From Candidatus Bipolaricaulota bacterium (lineage in GTDB: Bacteria; Bipolaricaulota; Bipolaricaulia; RBG-16-55-9; DRXL01): DNA of 64,000 nt. Positions 53,560 through 62,687 of the stretch are shown here, piece by piece; the stretch's first letter is position 1, and every line of letters begins with the position of its first letter. The stretch lies in NCBI GenBank assembly GCA_025060395.1, contig JANXCC010000003.1, positions 116,321-180,320 of the forward strand, written 5' to 3'. Under the pieces are notes generated by a model. The model ran no database searches and was not told the origin of the DNA. It worked only from the letters and a program-made list of their open reading frames with translations. The translations under genes and the position numbers were made by a program.

Positions 53560-54558
53560 GTGCGCACTTTTCTCTATGAGGAGGGGAAGGGGCTCGTCAC
53601 TGATGTCCCGATCATGGATTTAGTAGCCAAAGCCGAACAAGAATCCACAACGCTGTGGATCGACTTCTCCCAATCCGAAGTCAGCGAGATCCAGAAGATC
53701 GGAAAGCTCTTCAATCTCCATCCTTTGGCCATCGAAGATCTGATCAGTCCGCAACGCCGTCCTAAGGTCGATGCTTACGACAACGGCTTGATGATCGTCT
53801 TACGCGATACCGATGTCGACCGCATCGAGAAGAGCTTAAGCGCGCTCGAGCTCGATATCTTTCTGGGGCGTAACTTCCTCATCACGGTCCATAGCGAACA
53901 CATGGAATGCATCGAGATGGCTATTGCGCGCCTCAACGGCGCTGCGGCGCGCGTAATCGGACGCGGACCTGACTATCTTGCCCATATGATCATCGACTTC
54001 TTGGTAGACGACAACCTCCAGCTTCTGAGCTGGCTTGAGGCCGAGATCAGCGAACTAGAAGAAGCAATCTATACCAACCCTACAAATGAAGCCCTTAAAC
54101 AAGCGGCGAAGCTTCGGAAGAACATTATCTATCTGCAACGGATCCTGGGGCCACAGCTAGAGCTGATTCGGCGTCTCTCCAGCGATGAGCTGCCCTTTAT
54201 CAAGAAGAGCCTCCGTGCCTACTTTCGCGATGTCTACGACAATCTGGCTCGGATCAACGATCTCGTCCATAGCTACCGCGAGATCATCACCGCTGATATT
54301 CAGATCCATCAAGGGCTCATCGCTAATAAATCTAACAAGATCTTGGCGATTTTAACGATTGTCTTCACCCTCTCCATCCCCGCGACAATTGTCGGCACGT
54401 TCTACGGGATGAACATCAACCTTCCTGGGGGGATTGAGACAGGGCCGTGGCTCTTCTGGGGGCCGTATACGACGTTTATTGTGATTGTTATCGGCTCTCT
54501 ACTGATACCAGGAGCGTTGATGCTGTGGTGGTTCAAGTATCGTGGTTGGTTGGAGTAG
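53560..54558 (+). CDS. corA: CorA-family divalent metal ion channel
   Basis: 332 residues from GTG 53560, chosen over GTG 53551 because GGAGGTGA (53547-53554) overlaps the latter. A cytoplasmic alpha/beta and helical funnel domain leads to two C-terminal membrane helices. YGMNI between them is the selectivity GMN motif, followed by the acidic periplasmic loop. CorA pentamers carry Mg2+ (or Co2+/Ni2+). Its last 26 bp overlap the opposing methyltransferase gene. Confidence 0.95.
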   Translation: MRTFLYEEGKGLVTDVPIMDLVAKAEQESTTLWIDFSQSEVSEIQKIGKLFNLHPLAIEDLISPQRRPKVDAYDNGLMIVLRDTDVDRIEKSLSALELDIFLGRNFLITVHSEHMECIEMAIARLNGAAARVIGRGPDYLAHMIIDFLVDDNLQLLSWLEAEISELEEAIYTNPTNEALKQAAKLRKNIIYLQRILGPQLELIRRLSSDELPFIKKSLRAYFRDVYDNLARINDLVHSYREIITADIQIHQGLIANKSNKILAILTIVFTLSIPATIVGTFYGMNINLPGGIETGPWLFWGPYTTFIVIVIGSLLIPGALMLWWFKYRGWLE

Positions 54559-55219
54559 CCTTGGTCACGAGCACCCATAGGCCGTCGCCTACGCATCTCC
54601 ATTCGACCTGACCGAAGCGTCGGGCGACCGAGAGCCAGCGGTGCAGGAGCGGGCGCGGCACGCGTGCCCCTGATGTAAACGCGATGAGCATCTGGCCTTT
54701 GGGGCGGAGGACGCGGGCCATCTCAGCTAAATACGGCGGCCCGTTGTGCAGCGTCACCAGATCAAAAGACTCATCAGCGAAGGGGAGCTTCCCTGTATCC
54801 GCTCGGACAAACTCAATGTGCGGGGAGCGTTGGCGTGCTTGAGTCAGCATCGCTTCGGAGAGATCTGTCGCGACGATCTTCGCCTCGGGAAAGAGCACCA
54901 ATAATTTCTGGGCCACAAAGCCTGTCCCCGTGTTGACGTCGAGAATTCTCTTGGGCTGCACGGAAAGCGCTTGAAGTCCCGCTTCGAGGGCTTGGGCGTA
55001 GCGCGCTCCTTCGAGAGCTATGACGCTCTGGTCATAGTGTCGAGCTTGGCGTCGGTAGTGCCACTCTGTAAAGCGCTCGTACCAACGCGGGAAGCCCCAT
55101 AGAAAGAGCAGACTCATCACGATATATGAGCAATCTACGATGGGACTGAGCACTCGCTGCTGGAGCCACCGCCGCGCAGAGTTCATACTCAACGTCTTTC
55201 TGTTATTGTAAGCCAGCAT
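54533..55219 (-). CDS. SAM-dependent methyltransferase (methyltransferase-11 type)
   Basis: 228 residues. SAM motif I is RILDVNTGTGFVAQKL (an Asn replaces the usual first Gly of GxGxG), followed by VATDLSEAML and FDLVTLHNGPPYLAEMARVLRPKGQMLI. An N-terminal hydrophobic patch (SYIVMSLLFLWGF) suggests membrane association. The ATG is directly joined to the cutA stop (TGAATG), so translation is coupled. Substrate unknown; quinone or lipid is possible. Confidence 0.82.
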   Translation of the reverse strand: MLAYNNRKTLSMNSARRWLQQRVLSPIVDCSYIVMSLLFLWGFPRWYERFTEWHYRRQARHYDQSVIALEGARYAQALEAGLQALSVQPKRILDVNTGTGFVAQKLLVLFPEAKIVATDLSEAMLTQARQRSPHIEFVRADTGKLPFADESFDLVTLHNGPPYLAEMARVLRPKGQMLIAFTSGARVPRPLLHRWLSVARRFGQVEWRCVGDGLWVLVTKATPTNHDT

Positions 55220-55555
55220 TCATGGAGTTTGATGAAGCTGCTCAGAGAGCCATTGGAGATAACTACTACTGCCCTTGACGATAGGGACAGCCAAGATCTC
55301 CGGCACTTCGTATGAATGCAAGGATTTGATCGTCTCTTCTACCTGAGCAAAGAGCTTGCTCTTGGTCTTCGCAAGGCACAGCCACTCTTCTGAGCGTTCG
55401 ATCTTTTGCTGCCACCAGTAAAGACTCGCGATGGGGCCGATGATCTGCACGCACGCTACTAGACGCTTCTCCAGGAGTACACGCGCGATACGCTCGGCCT
55501 CCTTCTGGCTTGCTGTTGTCGTGATGACCTGGACATACTCTTCCATAGGTGTCAC
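55220..55555 (-). CDS. cutA: Divalent-cation tolerance protein CutA
   Basis: 111 residues of the PII-like trimeric CutA1 fold. Conserved positions include TTTASQKEAERIARVLLEKRLVACVQI, SLYWWQQKIERSEEW and YEVPEILAVPI. The family is linked to copper tolerance, although its molecular role is unsettled. Its start overlaps the pyrE stop (ATGA) and its stop touches the methyltransferase ATG. Confidence 0.95.
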   Translation of the reverse strand: MTPMEEYVQVITTTASQKEAERIARVLLEKRLVACVQIIGPIASLYWWQQKIERSEEWLCLAKTKSKLFAQVEETIKSLHSYEVPEILAVPIVKGSSSYLQWLSEQLHQTP

Positions 55556-56223
55556 GCTGCCAGCTCTCTGAGAAATCCAAGCACGATTGCGATCTCATCT
55601 TCAGTCAAAGATTTCTCAGCGCGGGCGACGCGCAGCACGTCGTCCCACGTCACCAGCGAATGCAGTTCGATCCCGTGCCCTCGGAGCGTATCCCGCGCGC
55701 GATGGAGCCCTGCCTCTTCAGAGAAATACTCAAAGACACAAAGACAGTGATGTACCGCGCCCCCGGCTGTCTCGATGCCACGCTTGAAATTCAGTTTGCT
55801 TCCCCCGTCAGTGACCAAGTCTTCTACTAACAACACGCGCTGACCCGGCTGCAAGACACCCTCGACCTGGGAAGATTTTCCATAATTTTTTGGCTCCTTG
55901 CGCACGTAAATCATGGGCTTCTGAAGTCTCTCGGCTAAGAACGCCGCGTAGGCGATTCCGGCTGTCTCGCCCCCGGCGATCACGTCTATTCTTTCTATGC
56001 CGATGCGTTCGCGCGCGATCTGCGCAAACGATTCTATGATCTGCCTTCGCACCTCGGGGAACGAGATGAGCCGTCTAGTATCTACATAGACGGGCGAGAG
56101 CCGCCCCGATGCTAAGCGAAACGGCTCGCCGGGACGAATCTGCACCGACTGGGTCTGGAGAAGCTGCTGGGCTAAGTTCACGTTCACGAGAGTATCATAC
56201 TTGACGTCGAGGGTAGCGGTCAA
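55552..56223 (-). CDS. pyrE: Orotate phosphoribosyltransferase
   Basis: 223 residues. It makes orotidine monophosphate from orotate and PRPP in pyrimidine synthesis. The PRPP motif VLLVEDLVTDGGSK is complete, and MIYVRKEPKNYGKSSQVEG is the flexible-loop region. The N-terminal substrate loop (RLASGRLSPVYVDTRRL) is also present. It leads a three-gene operon with cutA and the methyltransferase and is transcribed away from the penicillin acylase gene. Confidence 0.94.
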   Translation of the reverse strand: MTATLDVKYDTLVNVNLAQQLLQTQSVQIRPGEPFRLASGRLSPVYVDTRRLISFPEVRRQIIESFAQIARERIGIERIDVIAGGETAGIAYAAFLAERLQKPMIYVRKEPKNYGKSSQVEGVLQPGQRVLLVEDLVTDGGSKLNFKRGIETAGGAVHHCLCVFEYFSEEAGLHRARDTLRGHGIELHSLVTWDDVLRVARAEKSLTEDEIAIVLGFLRELAA

Positions 56224-56277
56224 GGATACTATTTGCTATAAATAATTCACCCCAAAACGCCGGGAGGGAGGTTGCTT

Positions 56278-59124
56278 ATGCGCAGGCTCGCCGTTGCTAT
56301 AGTTGCGGTCGGAATCCTTGTGGTCCTCTCGTTGGGACCGCTAGCTCAGACTGTTCAAAAGCTCGATCCTGTCGTGATTCCAGGGCTCAGTGCCCCCGTC
56401 ACGGTCATCCAAGATAAGTACGGCATTCCCCACGTCTTTGCCCAGAACGTCTTCGATCTCTATCGCGTCGTGGGCTGGCTCCACGCGCGGGATCGCCTCT
56501 GGCAGATGGATAACTTGCGACGCACCGCTAGTGGTACCCTCGCCGAGCTGCTCGGCCCTCGTGTACTCTCCCAAGACGTCACACTAAGAACTTTAGGTAT
56601 CCGTCGCGCCGCTGAAGAGAATGTGAAGATCCTCACACCGGAGATCCGGGCTGAGCTAGAAGCCTACACTACCGGTGTGAACGCATATATCCAAAAGATC
56701 AATGAGACCGGAACACTTCCCCCAGAGTACAGGGAGCTTGAGATCACTAGAGTCGCCCCGTGGACTTTGCTCGATACGTTAGCGATAGGCAAGCTCTTGA
56801 CGTTCGATTTGGCGTTTGATATTGACGCGTCGAACGTGCTCACGTACTTTAAGTACCGTGACGTAGGGAGCAAGCTTGGCTTCAACGGTCATGCGCTCTT
56901 CTTCGACGATCTCTTCCGGCCAGCCCCCGCCGATCCTGCGACGATCATAGGCAGCGCTGAAGGACGATTAGAGCTTGCCGAGCCTTGGGGAGCAGAGCTA
57001 CCAGAGCTCTCCCCCACGATCTTGACGCTGTTGGAGGATTTCATCGAGCAACTGAGATCGATTGAGTCCTTGCAACCAATCTTTCGCCGGACAGAACTCA
57101 TGGAGGCCGGCAGCAACTGGTGGATCATTGGCCCGAAGCACTCCGCAAGCGGGTACGCGCTGCTCGCTAACGATCCCCATCTGGGCTTAGATATGCCTGG
57201 CGTCTGGTACATCATCCACCAAAAGTCTGCCGACGGCATCAATGTTGTCGGCACAACCTTCCCCGGTATCCCCTACGTCATTCTGGGACATAACGACAGA
57301 ATCGCTTGGTCGGCAACGGTGAATCCTCTGGACGAGACCGATATGTACCAAGAGTCAGTCGTCGAGCGCGAGGGAAAGCTTTTCAGCAACTATCAGGGCA
57401 AGCTTGAGCCCCTCGTCGCCATCGAAGAATCTTATAAAGTGAATAAGATTGGCGACGGCCAGCTCGATAACTTTGAAGATGCACCTAAGACGACAACATA
57501 TATTATTCCGCGCCACGGCCCTGTCGTCAGTCTCGACCTCAAAGCCGGCCAAGCTGTGACCATTCAGTTCACAGGGTTCTACGCCACCCAAGAGATCAAG
57601 ACGTTCCGTCTATGGAATCGCGCTCAGAATTTGCAACAGTTCCAAGAAGGGGTGAAGTACTTTGACGTTGGCTCGCAGAACTGGGGCTACGCCGATGTCG
57701 AGGGCAACATCGCGTACTTCACCGGTGCTGAAGCTCCATTGCGCGAAGACCTGGAGCGCGGCACAGTAGCGCTAGGGCTGCCGCCGTTCTTCGTGCGTGA
57801 CGGCACCGGCTCTGCTGGACACGAGTGGGTCGCCCTGCGCGGGCAGCCAGAAGAAGGCCATTCAATCCCCTTCGCGATCCTCCCCATGACCGAGATGCCC
57901 CAGGCGATCAATCCGCCGTCGGGATTCATCGTGACGGCCAACAATGACCCCTTGGGTCTAACTCTCGACAACGATCCGCTCAATCAGAAGCGCCGAGGAA
58001 GCAATGCGACTTACTATCTCGATTGGGCTTATGATATTGGCTTCCGCGCCGGGAGAATTACCGAGCTCATCAAGAACAAGATCGCCAAGGGCGAAAAATT
58101 CACTGTCGAAGACATGATGAAGATCCAAGCCGACACGGTCTCGCTCATTGCGCGGCGGCTGACACCATTCCTGCTCAACGCGCTGAAGAACGCGCAAGCA
58201 GCGGACGCCGCAGATGAGCTGAAAGAACTCCTGAAAGACAAGCGCATCGTCGAGGCAATCGAGCAGTATCTCGCCAAGTGGAGCTTCGCTACGCCCACGG
58301 GCATCCCCGAAGGCTTCGACGAAAACGACTCGGTCGGCACCGACGGCAAGAGCTTTACATTCAATACGCCATCACAGAGCGAGATCACTGACAGCGTCGC
58401 AACGACAATCTTCAACGTCTGGCTGAGCGTCTTCATTCGGAGAGTCATCGACGATACGCTCGATCGCTTAGATAAGACGATGCCAAAGCCCGGCGGGTTC
58501 TTCGCCGTGAAGGCGATCATCAATCTCCTCGAGCGATTCCCGCGCAAGCAAGGCAAGGGTGAATCCGACGTGGATTTCTTCGACGTGCCCGATCTGTTCT
58601 TGACTCCGGAAGAGGAGCGCGATTGGCGCATCCTCAAGAGCCTACAAGAGGCGCTCGATCTCTTAAAGAGCGACGCGTTCGCCCGAGCGTACAATAAATC
58701 CGAACGACTCTCGGACTATCGCTGGGGAAAGATCCATCGCATCACGTTTAGAAACGCGCTGCACCCGCAGACGAATAAATTCAGCATCCCGCCAGCAGTC
58801 TTCTCCCAACCCGAATATGCTGACGGTCTGCCCGTCGACGGCACGCTCGCAGCCGTAGATGTGGCCAACTACAACGTCAAGGGCACAAGGGCTGAAGATT
58901 TTGGGTTCAGTCGCGGGCCGTCGCAGCGCCATATCGTTGAGCTCAATCCCAAGGGCATCCGAGCGTGGAACGCGCTGCCTACGGGCAACAGTGGAGTCGT
59001 GAACACGCCGCACTTTGGCGATTTGCTCGCCTATTGGCTTGTGAACGATTACTTCCCCGTGCTCTTCACTGAAGGAGAGATCAAAGCGAACGCCGAGTCC
59101 GAACAAGAGTTCCGGGGGAATTAA
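56278..59124 (+). CDS. Penicillin acylase family Ntn-hydrolase (S45)
   Basis: 948 residues from ATG 56278, which has GGGAGG upstream; TTG 56272 is less likely. A signal peptide (about 1-23) sends it to the periplasm. S279 in MEAGSNWWIIGPKHSASG is the autocatalytic nucleophile that becomes the N-terminus of the beta chain after processing. The alpha chain (to 278) holds YGIPHVFAQNVFDLYRVVGW. Natural substrates are probably acyl-homoserine lactones or acylated amino acids. Three hairpins and a terminator follow. Confidence 0.93.
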   Translation: MRRLAVAIVAVGILVVLSLGPLAQTVQKLDPVVIPGLSAPVTVIQDKYGIPHVFAQNVFDLYRVVGWLHARDRLWQMDNLRRTASGTLAELLGPRVLSQDVTLRTLGIRRAAEENVKILTPEIRAELEAYTTGVNAYIQKINETGTLPPEYRELEITRVAPWTLLDTLAIGKLLTFDLAFDIDASNVLTYFKYRDVGSKLGFNGHALFFDDLFRPAPADPATIIGSAEGRLELAEPWGAELPELSPTILTLLEDFIEQLRSIESLQPIFRRTELMEAGSNWWIIGPKHSASGYALLANDPHLGLDMPGVWYIIHQKSADGINVVGTTFPGIPYVILGHNDRIAWSATVNPLDETDMYQESVVEREGKLFSNYQGKLEPLVAIEESYKVNKIGDGQLDNFEDAPKTTTYIIPRHGPVVSLDLKAGQAVTIQFTGFYATQEIKTFRLWNRAQNLQQFQEGVKYFDVGSQNWGYADVEGNIAYFTGAEAPLREDLERGTVALGLPPFFVRDGTGSAGHEWVALRGQPEEGHSIPFAILPMTEMPQAINPPSGFIVTANNDPLGLTLDNDPLNQKRRGSNATYYLDWAYDIGFRAGRITELIKNKIAKGEKFTVEDMMKIQADTVSLIARRLTPFLLNALKNAQAADAADELKELLKDKRIVEAIEQYLAKWSFATPTGIPEGFDENDSVGTDGKSFTFNTPSQSEITDSVATTIFNVWLSVFIRRVIDDTLDRLDKTMPKPGGFFAVKAIINLLERFPRKQGKGESDVDFFDVPDLFLTPEEERDWRILKSLQEALDLLKSDAFARAYNKSERLSDYRWGKIHRITFRNALHPQTNKFSIPPAVFSQPEYADGLPVDGTLAAVDVANYNVKGTRAEDFGFSRGPSQRHIVELNPKGIRAWNALPTGNSGVVNTPHFGDLLAYWLVNDYFPVLFTEGEIKANAESEQEFRGN

Positions 59125-59129
59125 AGCCC

Positions 59130-59177
59130 GGCTGCTGAAGCAGCCGACTTAGGATATGGAAGCTCGCTGAAGCGAGC
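59130..59177. repeat. Two tandem TGAA-loop hairpins
   Basis: GGCTGC-TGAA-GCAGCC (59130-59145) and GCTCGC-TGAA-GCGAGC (59162-59177) are perfect 6-bp stems with the same tetraloop, 16 bp apart. They precede a third, longer hairpin. The pattern resembles REP-like intergenic palindromes and could protect the mRNA 3' end. Confidence 0.65.
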
Positions 59178-59183
59178 CTCTAT

Positions 59184-59222
59184 AGGGGCGAACGGCTGTT
59201 CGCCCCTCTTCTTTATTTTTTC
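59184..59222 (+). terminator. Rho-independent terminator of the penicillin acylase gene
   Basis: AGGGGCGAAC (59184-59193) pairs with GTTCGCCCCT (59198-59207) around a GGCT loop, a perfect 10-bp stem. A pyrimidine/T-rich tract (CTTCTTTATTTTTTC) follows on the plus strand. Confidence 0.85.
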
Positions 59223-59297
59223 GATGTCCCCTACAGGGCAGGAAACGCTCACATCTCTGTTTTGGTATATAATGGACCGACACGAGGGCGAGGCTGC

Positions 59298-62200
59298 ATG
59301 GCGCGCTTAGAGATTCGACTCTTCGGAGAGGTCGAAGTCTATCTGGACGAGCACTTGATCAAATTCCCCACCCAGAAGGCCAAAGAGCTGTTTGCGTATT
59401 TAGTGTTACACTATCGCCACGCCCATCCGCGCGCAACGCTTGCCGGGCTGCTCTGGCCCGCCTCCGATGAAGAGAGAGCTCAAGCCAATCTCCGCCAAAC
59501 GCTTACGCGCTTGCGCAAAACATTAAGAGATACAGAGTGCTTCAGATTCTCCGGCGGCGCGGTGCAGTTTCGCTATGCAGATTTCTGGTGCGACGTGCTG
59601 GAGTTCGACCAGGTGTTAGCCCTCTCCCCCGTCGAGATTAAGTCTTTAGAATCTACGCTCTCGCTCTATCGCGGCCCGTTCTTGGCGGGCGTTTACGAAG
59701 ACTGGGTGCTCGTGGAACAAGAGCGCTTGCAGACGCTCTATCTGGAAGCTTTAGAGAAGCTCGCGCACCTGTACACCGAACGTCGCGAGTACGACCAAGC
59801 GATCAAGACGTGGCAGCGCGTGTTGCGCGAGATCCCTTGGCATGAACAAGCTCACCGTCAGCTTATAGAGTTATATGCTCGGAATGGGGATCGTGCCACA
59901 GCGTTGCGGCAGTATCACAAGTACGCCGATATGGTGCAGCGCGAGCTGAATGCCGCGCCCCTGCCGGAGATGCGCCTGCTCGCCGAGCAGCTTGCGCGGG
60001 GGAGCTTCACATTCCCGATGCCGAAGCGGTCTCTTATGCGCGAGATGCCGTTTGTGGGCCGCGAGCGCGAGCTGGCCCAGCTTTGCGAGTTGTGGGATCG
60101 CGTCTTGCGTGGGAGCGCCCAAGCCGTCTTCATCGGCGGCGAAGTCGGCGTGGGCAAGACGACGCTGGTGCAGAGGTTTATCGAGCAGGCCCTCACCCCC
60201 AGCCCCTCTCCCGTTGTCACCAACGAGAGAGGGGTGCCCGCAGGGCGGAGTGAGGGCCTCGTGATTTTCCACGGAGCGTCCTACGCCTCCGGGAGCGAGC
60301 TGCCCTACCAGCCTCTGCTGCACGCCGTGCGCTCCGCTCTCGAGAGAGTCCCCACAGAGAGACTGGCGCAGTTGACTGCTGTCTCGCGCCGCGAGCTGGC
60401 CCTGCTCATACCCGAGATTCACGAGAGATTCCCTGATCTGGAGCCTAATCCCAAGCTCTCCCCCACTCAGGGCAAAACCCGGCTCTTCGCCGCGCTCACG
60501 GAGTTCTTGGAGCTGCTCAGCCGCGACCGCCCTGCGATTCTCTTTCTCGACGACCTCCACTGGGCCGACGACGCGACACTAGAGTATCTGGCGCATCTGA
60601 TGGGAACACAGCGTGACGTGCCCCTGTTGGTGATCGGCACCTATCGCGCCGAAGAGGCGCTAGAGGGGAGCCGCCTGCGCGCATGGCTCGACGCGCTGGG
60701 GCCGGGCCGGAACTATCATCCTATCACGCTGAGCCGGCTCTCCCGCGAAGAGACGCGCTTGTGCGTCGAGCGCTGGCTGGGCGCTAGCGAAGCGCGAGTC
60801 TCGGCTCTTTTATACTCTGAAACCGAGGGCAACCCGCTCTTCCTGAGAGAGCTGACGCGCGCGCTCGTCCAGAGCCACGTGCTCCAGCAGACCCCGCAAG
60901 GGGATTGGCAGCTCACGGTGACCGAGCTGAGCGCGGCGCACGTGCCAGAGAGCTTACGCGAGCTGATCGCCGCGGCGCTGCGCCGCGCGCCCCAGCGAGC
61001 ACGCTTACTGTTGGGGCTAGCATCGGTGATCGGACACGACTTCCCTCTCGCGGTGATGAGAGAAATCCTCCATAAGCCAGAAGAGAAGATTCTGGACGAT
61101 CTCGACGTTCTCAAGAGAACGGGCTTGATCGTCGAGCGCGCGGGGCGCTATCGGTTTACCCATGAGCTGATGCGCCAAGTCATCTACGAAGAGCTGGGAG
61201 CTGAGCGTCGCAGGTTGTGGCACCGGCGCGTCGGTGAAGCTCTGGAGACGCTCTACCCCGAAGAGTTGGACGCGCTCGCTGGGGAACTCACGCAGCACTT
61301 TGAGCGCGCGCAACTCTGGGAGAAGGCCATCGCTTATGCGATGCGCGGGGGAGCGCACGCCGTGAGATCGTACGCCTATGGTGAGTCTCAAAAGTTCTAT
61401 AGCAAAGCCGTCGCGTTCTTCGAGGCGCTCCAACGGGAGCGCGCGCTCTCGGCCCGCCAGCAGCGCCTGCGCTTGGAGTTGTGTCGCCGCTATCTCAGCC
61501 GCGAAGTCTTCCCTACGATCTACGACGTGCGCCGGGCTGCAGACGACGTCCGCCGCGTGATAACGCAGATGATCGCGACGGCGCACGCGCTTCATGATCT
61601 CAGCGCGCTCTGCGAAGCTTATCAGCATCAGGCGCGCTTGGAGTTAGCCTGTGGGCAGCCCAAGACCGCCCAAGAAGCCATGCAACAAGCGCTCGCCGTA
61701 GCGCAGCGCGCTCAAGACCCGGCCGTCTTGGCCGATGTGCTCCAGGGCGTGGCCAGTCTGCGGGCACGCTGCGGGGAGTACTATCAAGCAACCCAAGATT
61801 TCCAGCGCTATATCGAAGCTTTAGCTCCGTTGGACGACCCGCGTCGTCTGGGCTACGCATGGAATGATTTAGCGTTAGTCCAGCGGGCTTGTGGGGATTT
61901 CGCGCACGCGCGGGAGAGCTTGGCCAAAGCCAACGAGCTTTTCCAACACACGAACGATCTGTGGGGCCAGGCGGCCGTTGCCAACAACCTTGGGGTTATC
62001 TTGCGCGATCTGGGGCAGTATGCCGAAGCTGAATCTCTCTTAGAGCGCGCACTGGCGCTCAACCACGCGACCGGGGATCAACGCGGGGTAGCGTTCAGCT
62101 TGGTAGACTTAGGGATCTTGCGCAACGATCAAGGACGGTACGACGAAGCGCTAGAGTATCTCCATCGCGTTATCGCGCTGCTGGAGCAGCCGGGGATGCT

Positions 62201-62540
62201 GGGGTTCGAGATCGAAGCGTTTTCGGAGAAGGCGCGGGCGCATCTGGGTCGGGGCGAGCTGGCTGTGGCTCTAGAGTGCTCGACTCGGGCGATGGCCCGG
62301 CTTGAGGAACACAAGGGCATCATTGAGCAAGCATATAGATTCTACTTCGCCCATGCGCGCGTTCTAGAGCGTGTGGGGCAAGCGGCTGAGGCCCGGCGCT
62401 TCTTGGAGTTGGCGTACGCGCGTCTGCGCCAGATAGCCGAGCAGATCCCAGATGAGAGCTTGCGAAAAAGCTTGCTCGAAGACGTGCCCGTCAATCGTCA
62501 GATCATCCGTGCGTGGGAGGCAGCGCAGCGCACTCGCTGA
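59298..62540 (+). CDS. SARP/BTAD-type transcriptional regulator with AAA ATPase and TPR domains
   Basis: 1080 residues from ATG 59298; a TATAAT at 59268-59273 lies downstream of the alternative start at 59262 and rules it out. The N-terminal OmpR-like winged helix (LEIRLFGEVEVYLD to LTRLRKTLR) is joined to a BTAD domain (about 90-240, with LYRGPFLAGVYEDW and LIELYARNGDRATALRQYHKY). An NACHT/STAND-like ATPase follows (Walker A GGEVGVGKTT at 280-289, K287; Walker B AILFLDDLHWADD). The C-terminal half is TPR-rich (from about 700). A palindromic element adds about 24 residues after Walker A. It probably activates the promoter at 62601-62636. Confidence 0.88.
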   Translation: MARLEIRLFGEVEVYLDEHLIKFPTQKAKELFAYLVLHYRHAHPRATLAGLLWPASDEERAQANLRQTLTRLRKTLRDTECFRFSGGAVQFRYADFWCDVLEFDQVLALSPVEIKSLESTLSLYRGPFLAGVYEDWVLVEQERLQTLYLEALEKLAHLYTERREYDQAIKTWQRVLREIPWHEQAHRQLIELYARNGDRATALRQYHKYADMVQRELNAAPLPEMRLLAEQLARGSFTFPMPKRSLMREMPFVGRERELAQLCELWDRVLRGSAQAVFIGGEVGVGKTTLVQRFIEQALTPSPSPVVTNERGVPAGRSEGLVIFHGASYASGSELPYQPLLHAVRSALERVPTERLAQLTAVSRRELALLIPEIHERFPDLEPNPKLSPTQGKTRLFAALTEFLELLSRDRPAILFLDDLHWADDATLEYLAHLMGTQRDVPLLVIGTYRAEEALEGSRLRAWLDALGPGRNYHPITLSRLSREETRLCVERWLGASEARVSALLYSETEGNPLFLRELTRALVQSHVLQQTPQGDWQLTVTELSAAHVPESLRELIAAALRRAPQRARLLLGLASVIGHDFPLAVMREILHKPEEKILDDLDVLKRTGLIVERAGRYRFTHELMRQVIYEELGAERRRLWHRRVGEALETLYPEELDALAGELTQHFERAQLWEKAIAYAMRGGAHAVRSYAYGESQKFYSKAVAFFEALQRERALSARQQRLRLELCRRYLSREVFPTIYDVRRAADDVRRVITQMIATAHALHDLSALCEAYQHQARLELACGQPKTAQEAMQQALAVAQRAQDPAVLADVLQGVASLRARCGEYYQATQDFQRYIEALAPLDDPRRLGYAWNDLALVQRACGDFAHARESLAKANELFQHTNDLWGQAAVANNLGVILRDLGQYAEAESLLERALALNHATGDQRGVAFSLVDLGILRNDQGRYDEALEYLHRVIALLEQPGMLGFEIEAFSEKARAHLGRGELAVALECSTRAMARLEEHKGIIEQAYRFYFAHARVLERVGQAAEARRFLELAYARLRQIAEQIPDESLRKSLLEDVPVNRQIIRAWEAAQRTR
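60188..60258. repeat. Palindromic repeat inserted in frame in the regulator gene
   Basis: Outer arms GGCCCTCAC (60188-60196) and GTGAGGGCC (60250-60258) are exact inverted repeats. Inside, CCCCTCTCCCGTTG (60203-60216) pairs with CAACGAGAGAGGGG (60221-60234) with one mismatch around a TCAC loop. The CCCTCACCCCCAGCCCCTCTCCC-type sequence is a familiar intergenic palindrome in many bacteria. It encodes the low-complexity peptide LTPSPSPVVTNERGVPAGR and keeps the reading frame open. Confidence 0.75.
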
Positions 62541-62600
62541 GAGATGCCCCCTAGCTGTTGCCGATAGGCTCTGAAATTTCTTATCTGAACTCGCTTTTCG

Positions 62601-62636
62601 TTTTGTCACGCTTTTGTCACGCTCGGTCTTTATACT
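62601..62636 (+). promoter_or_regulatory. Promoter with 11-bp direct repeats, likely SARP-dependent
   Basis: TTTTGTCACGC occurs twice in perfect tandem (62601-62611 and 62612-62622). Exactly 8 bp later comes TATACT (62631-62636). No -35 hexamer is present at 17 bp. SARP activators are known to bind heptameric direct repeats with 11-bp period placed 8 bp before the -10, so this arrangement fits activation by the regulator encoded just upstream. It would drive the gene at 62688. Confidence 0.65.
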
Positions 62637-62687
62637 AGCCTGCAGAGTCGGGTGGGGTCTCCCACAGCAGCTTGAAGGAGAGAAGCT

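Noticed and set aside
59871..60560. Minus-strand open frame of 229 codons
   Set aside because: It is antisense to the ATPase domain of the regulator, with no family features.
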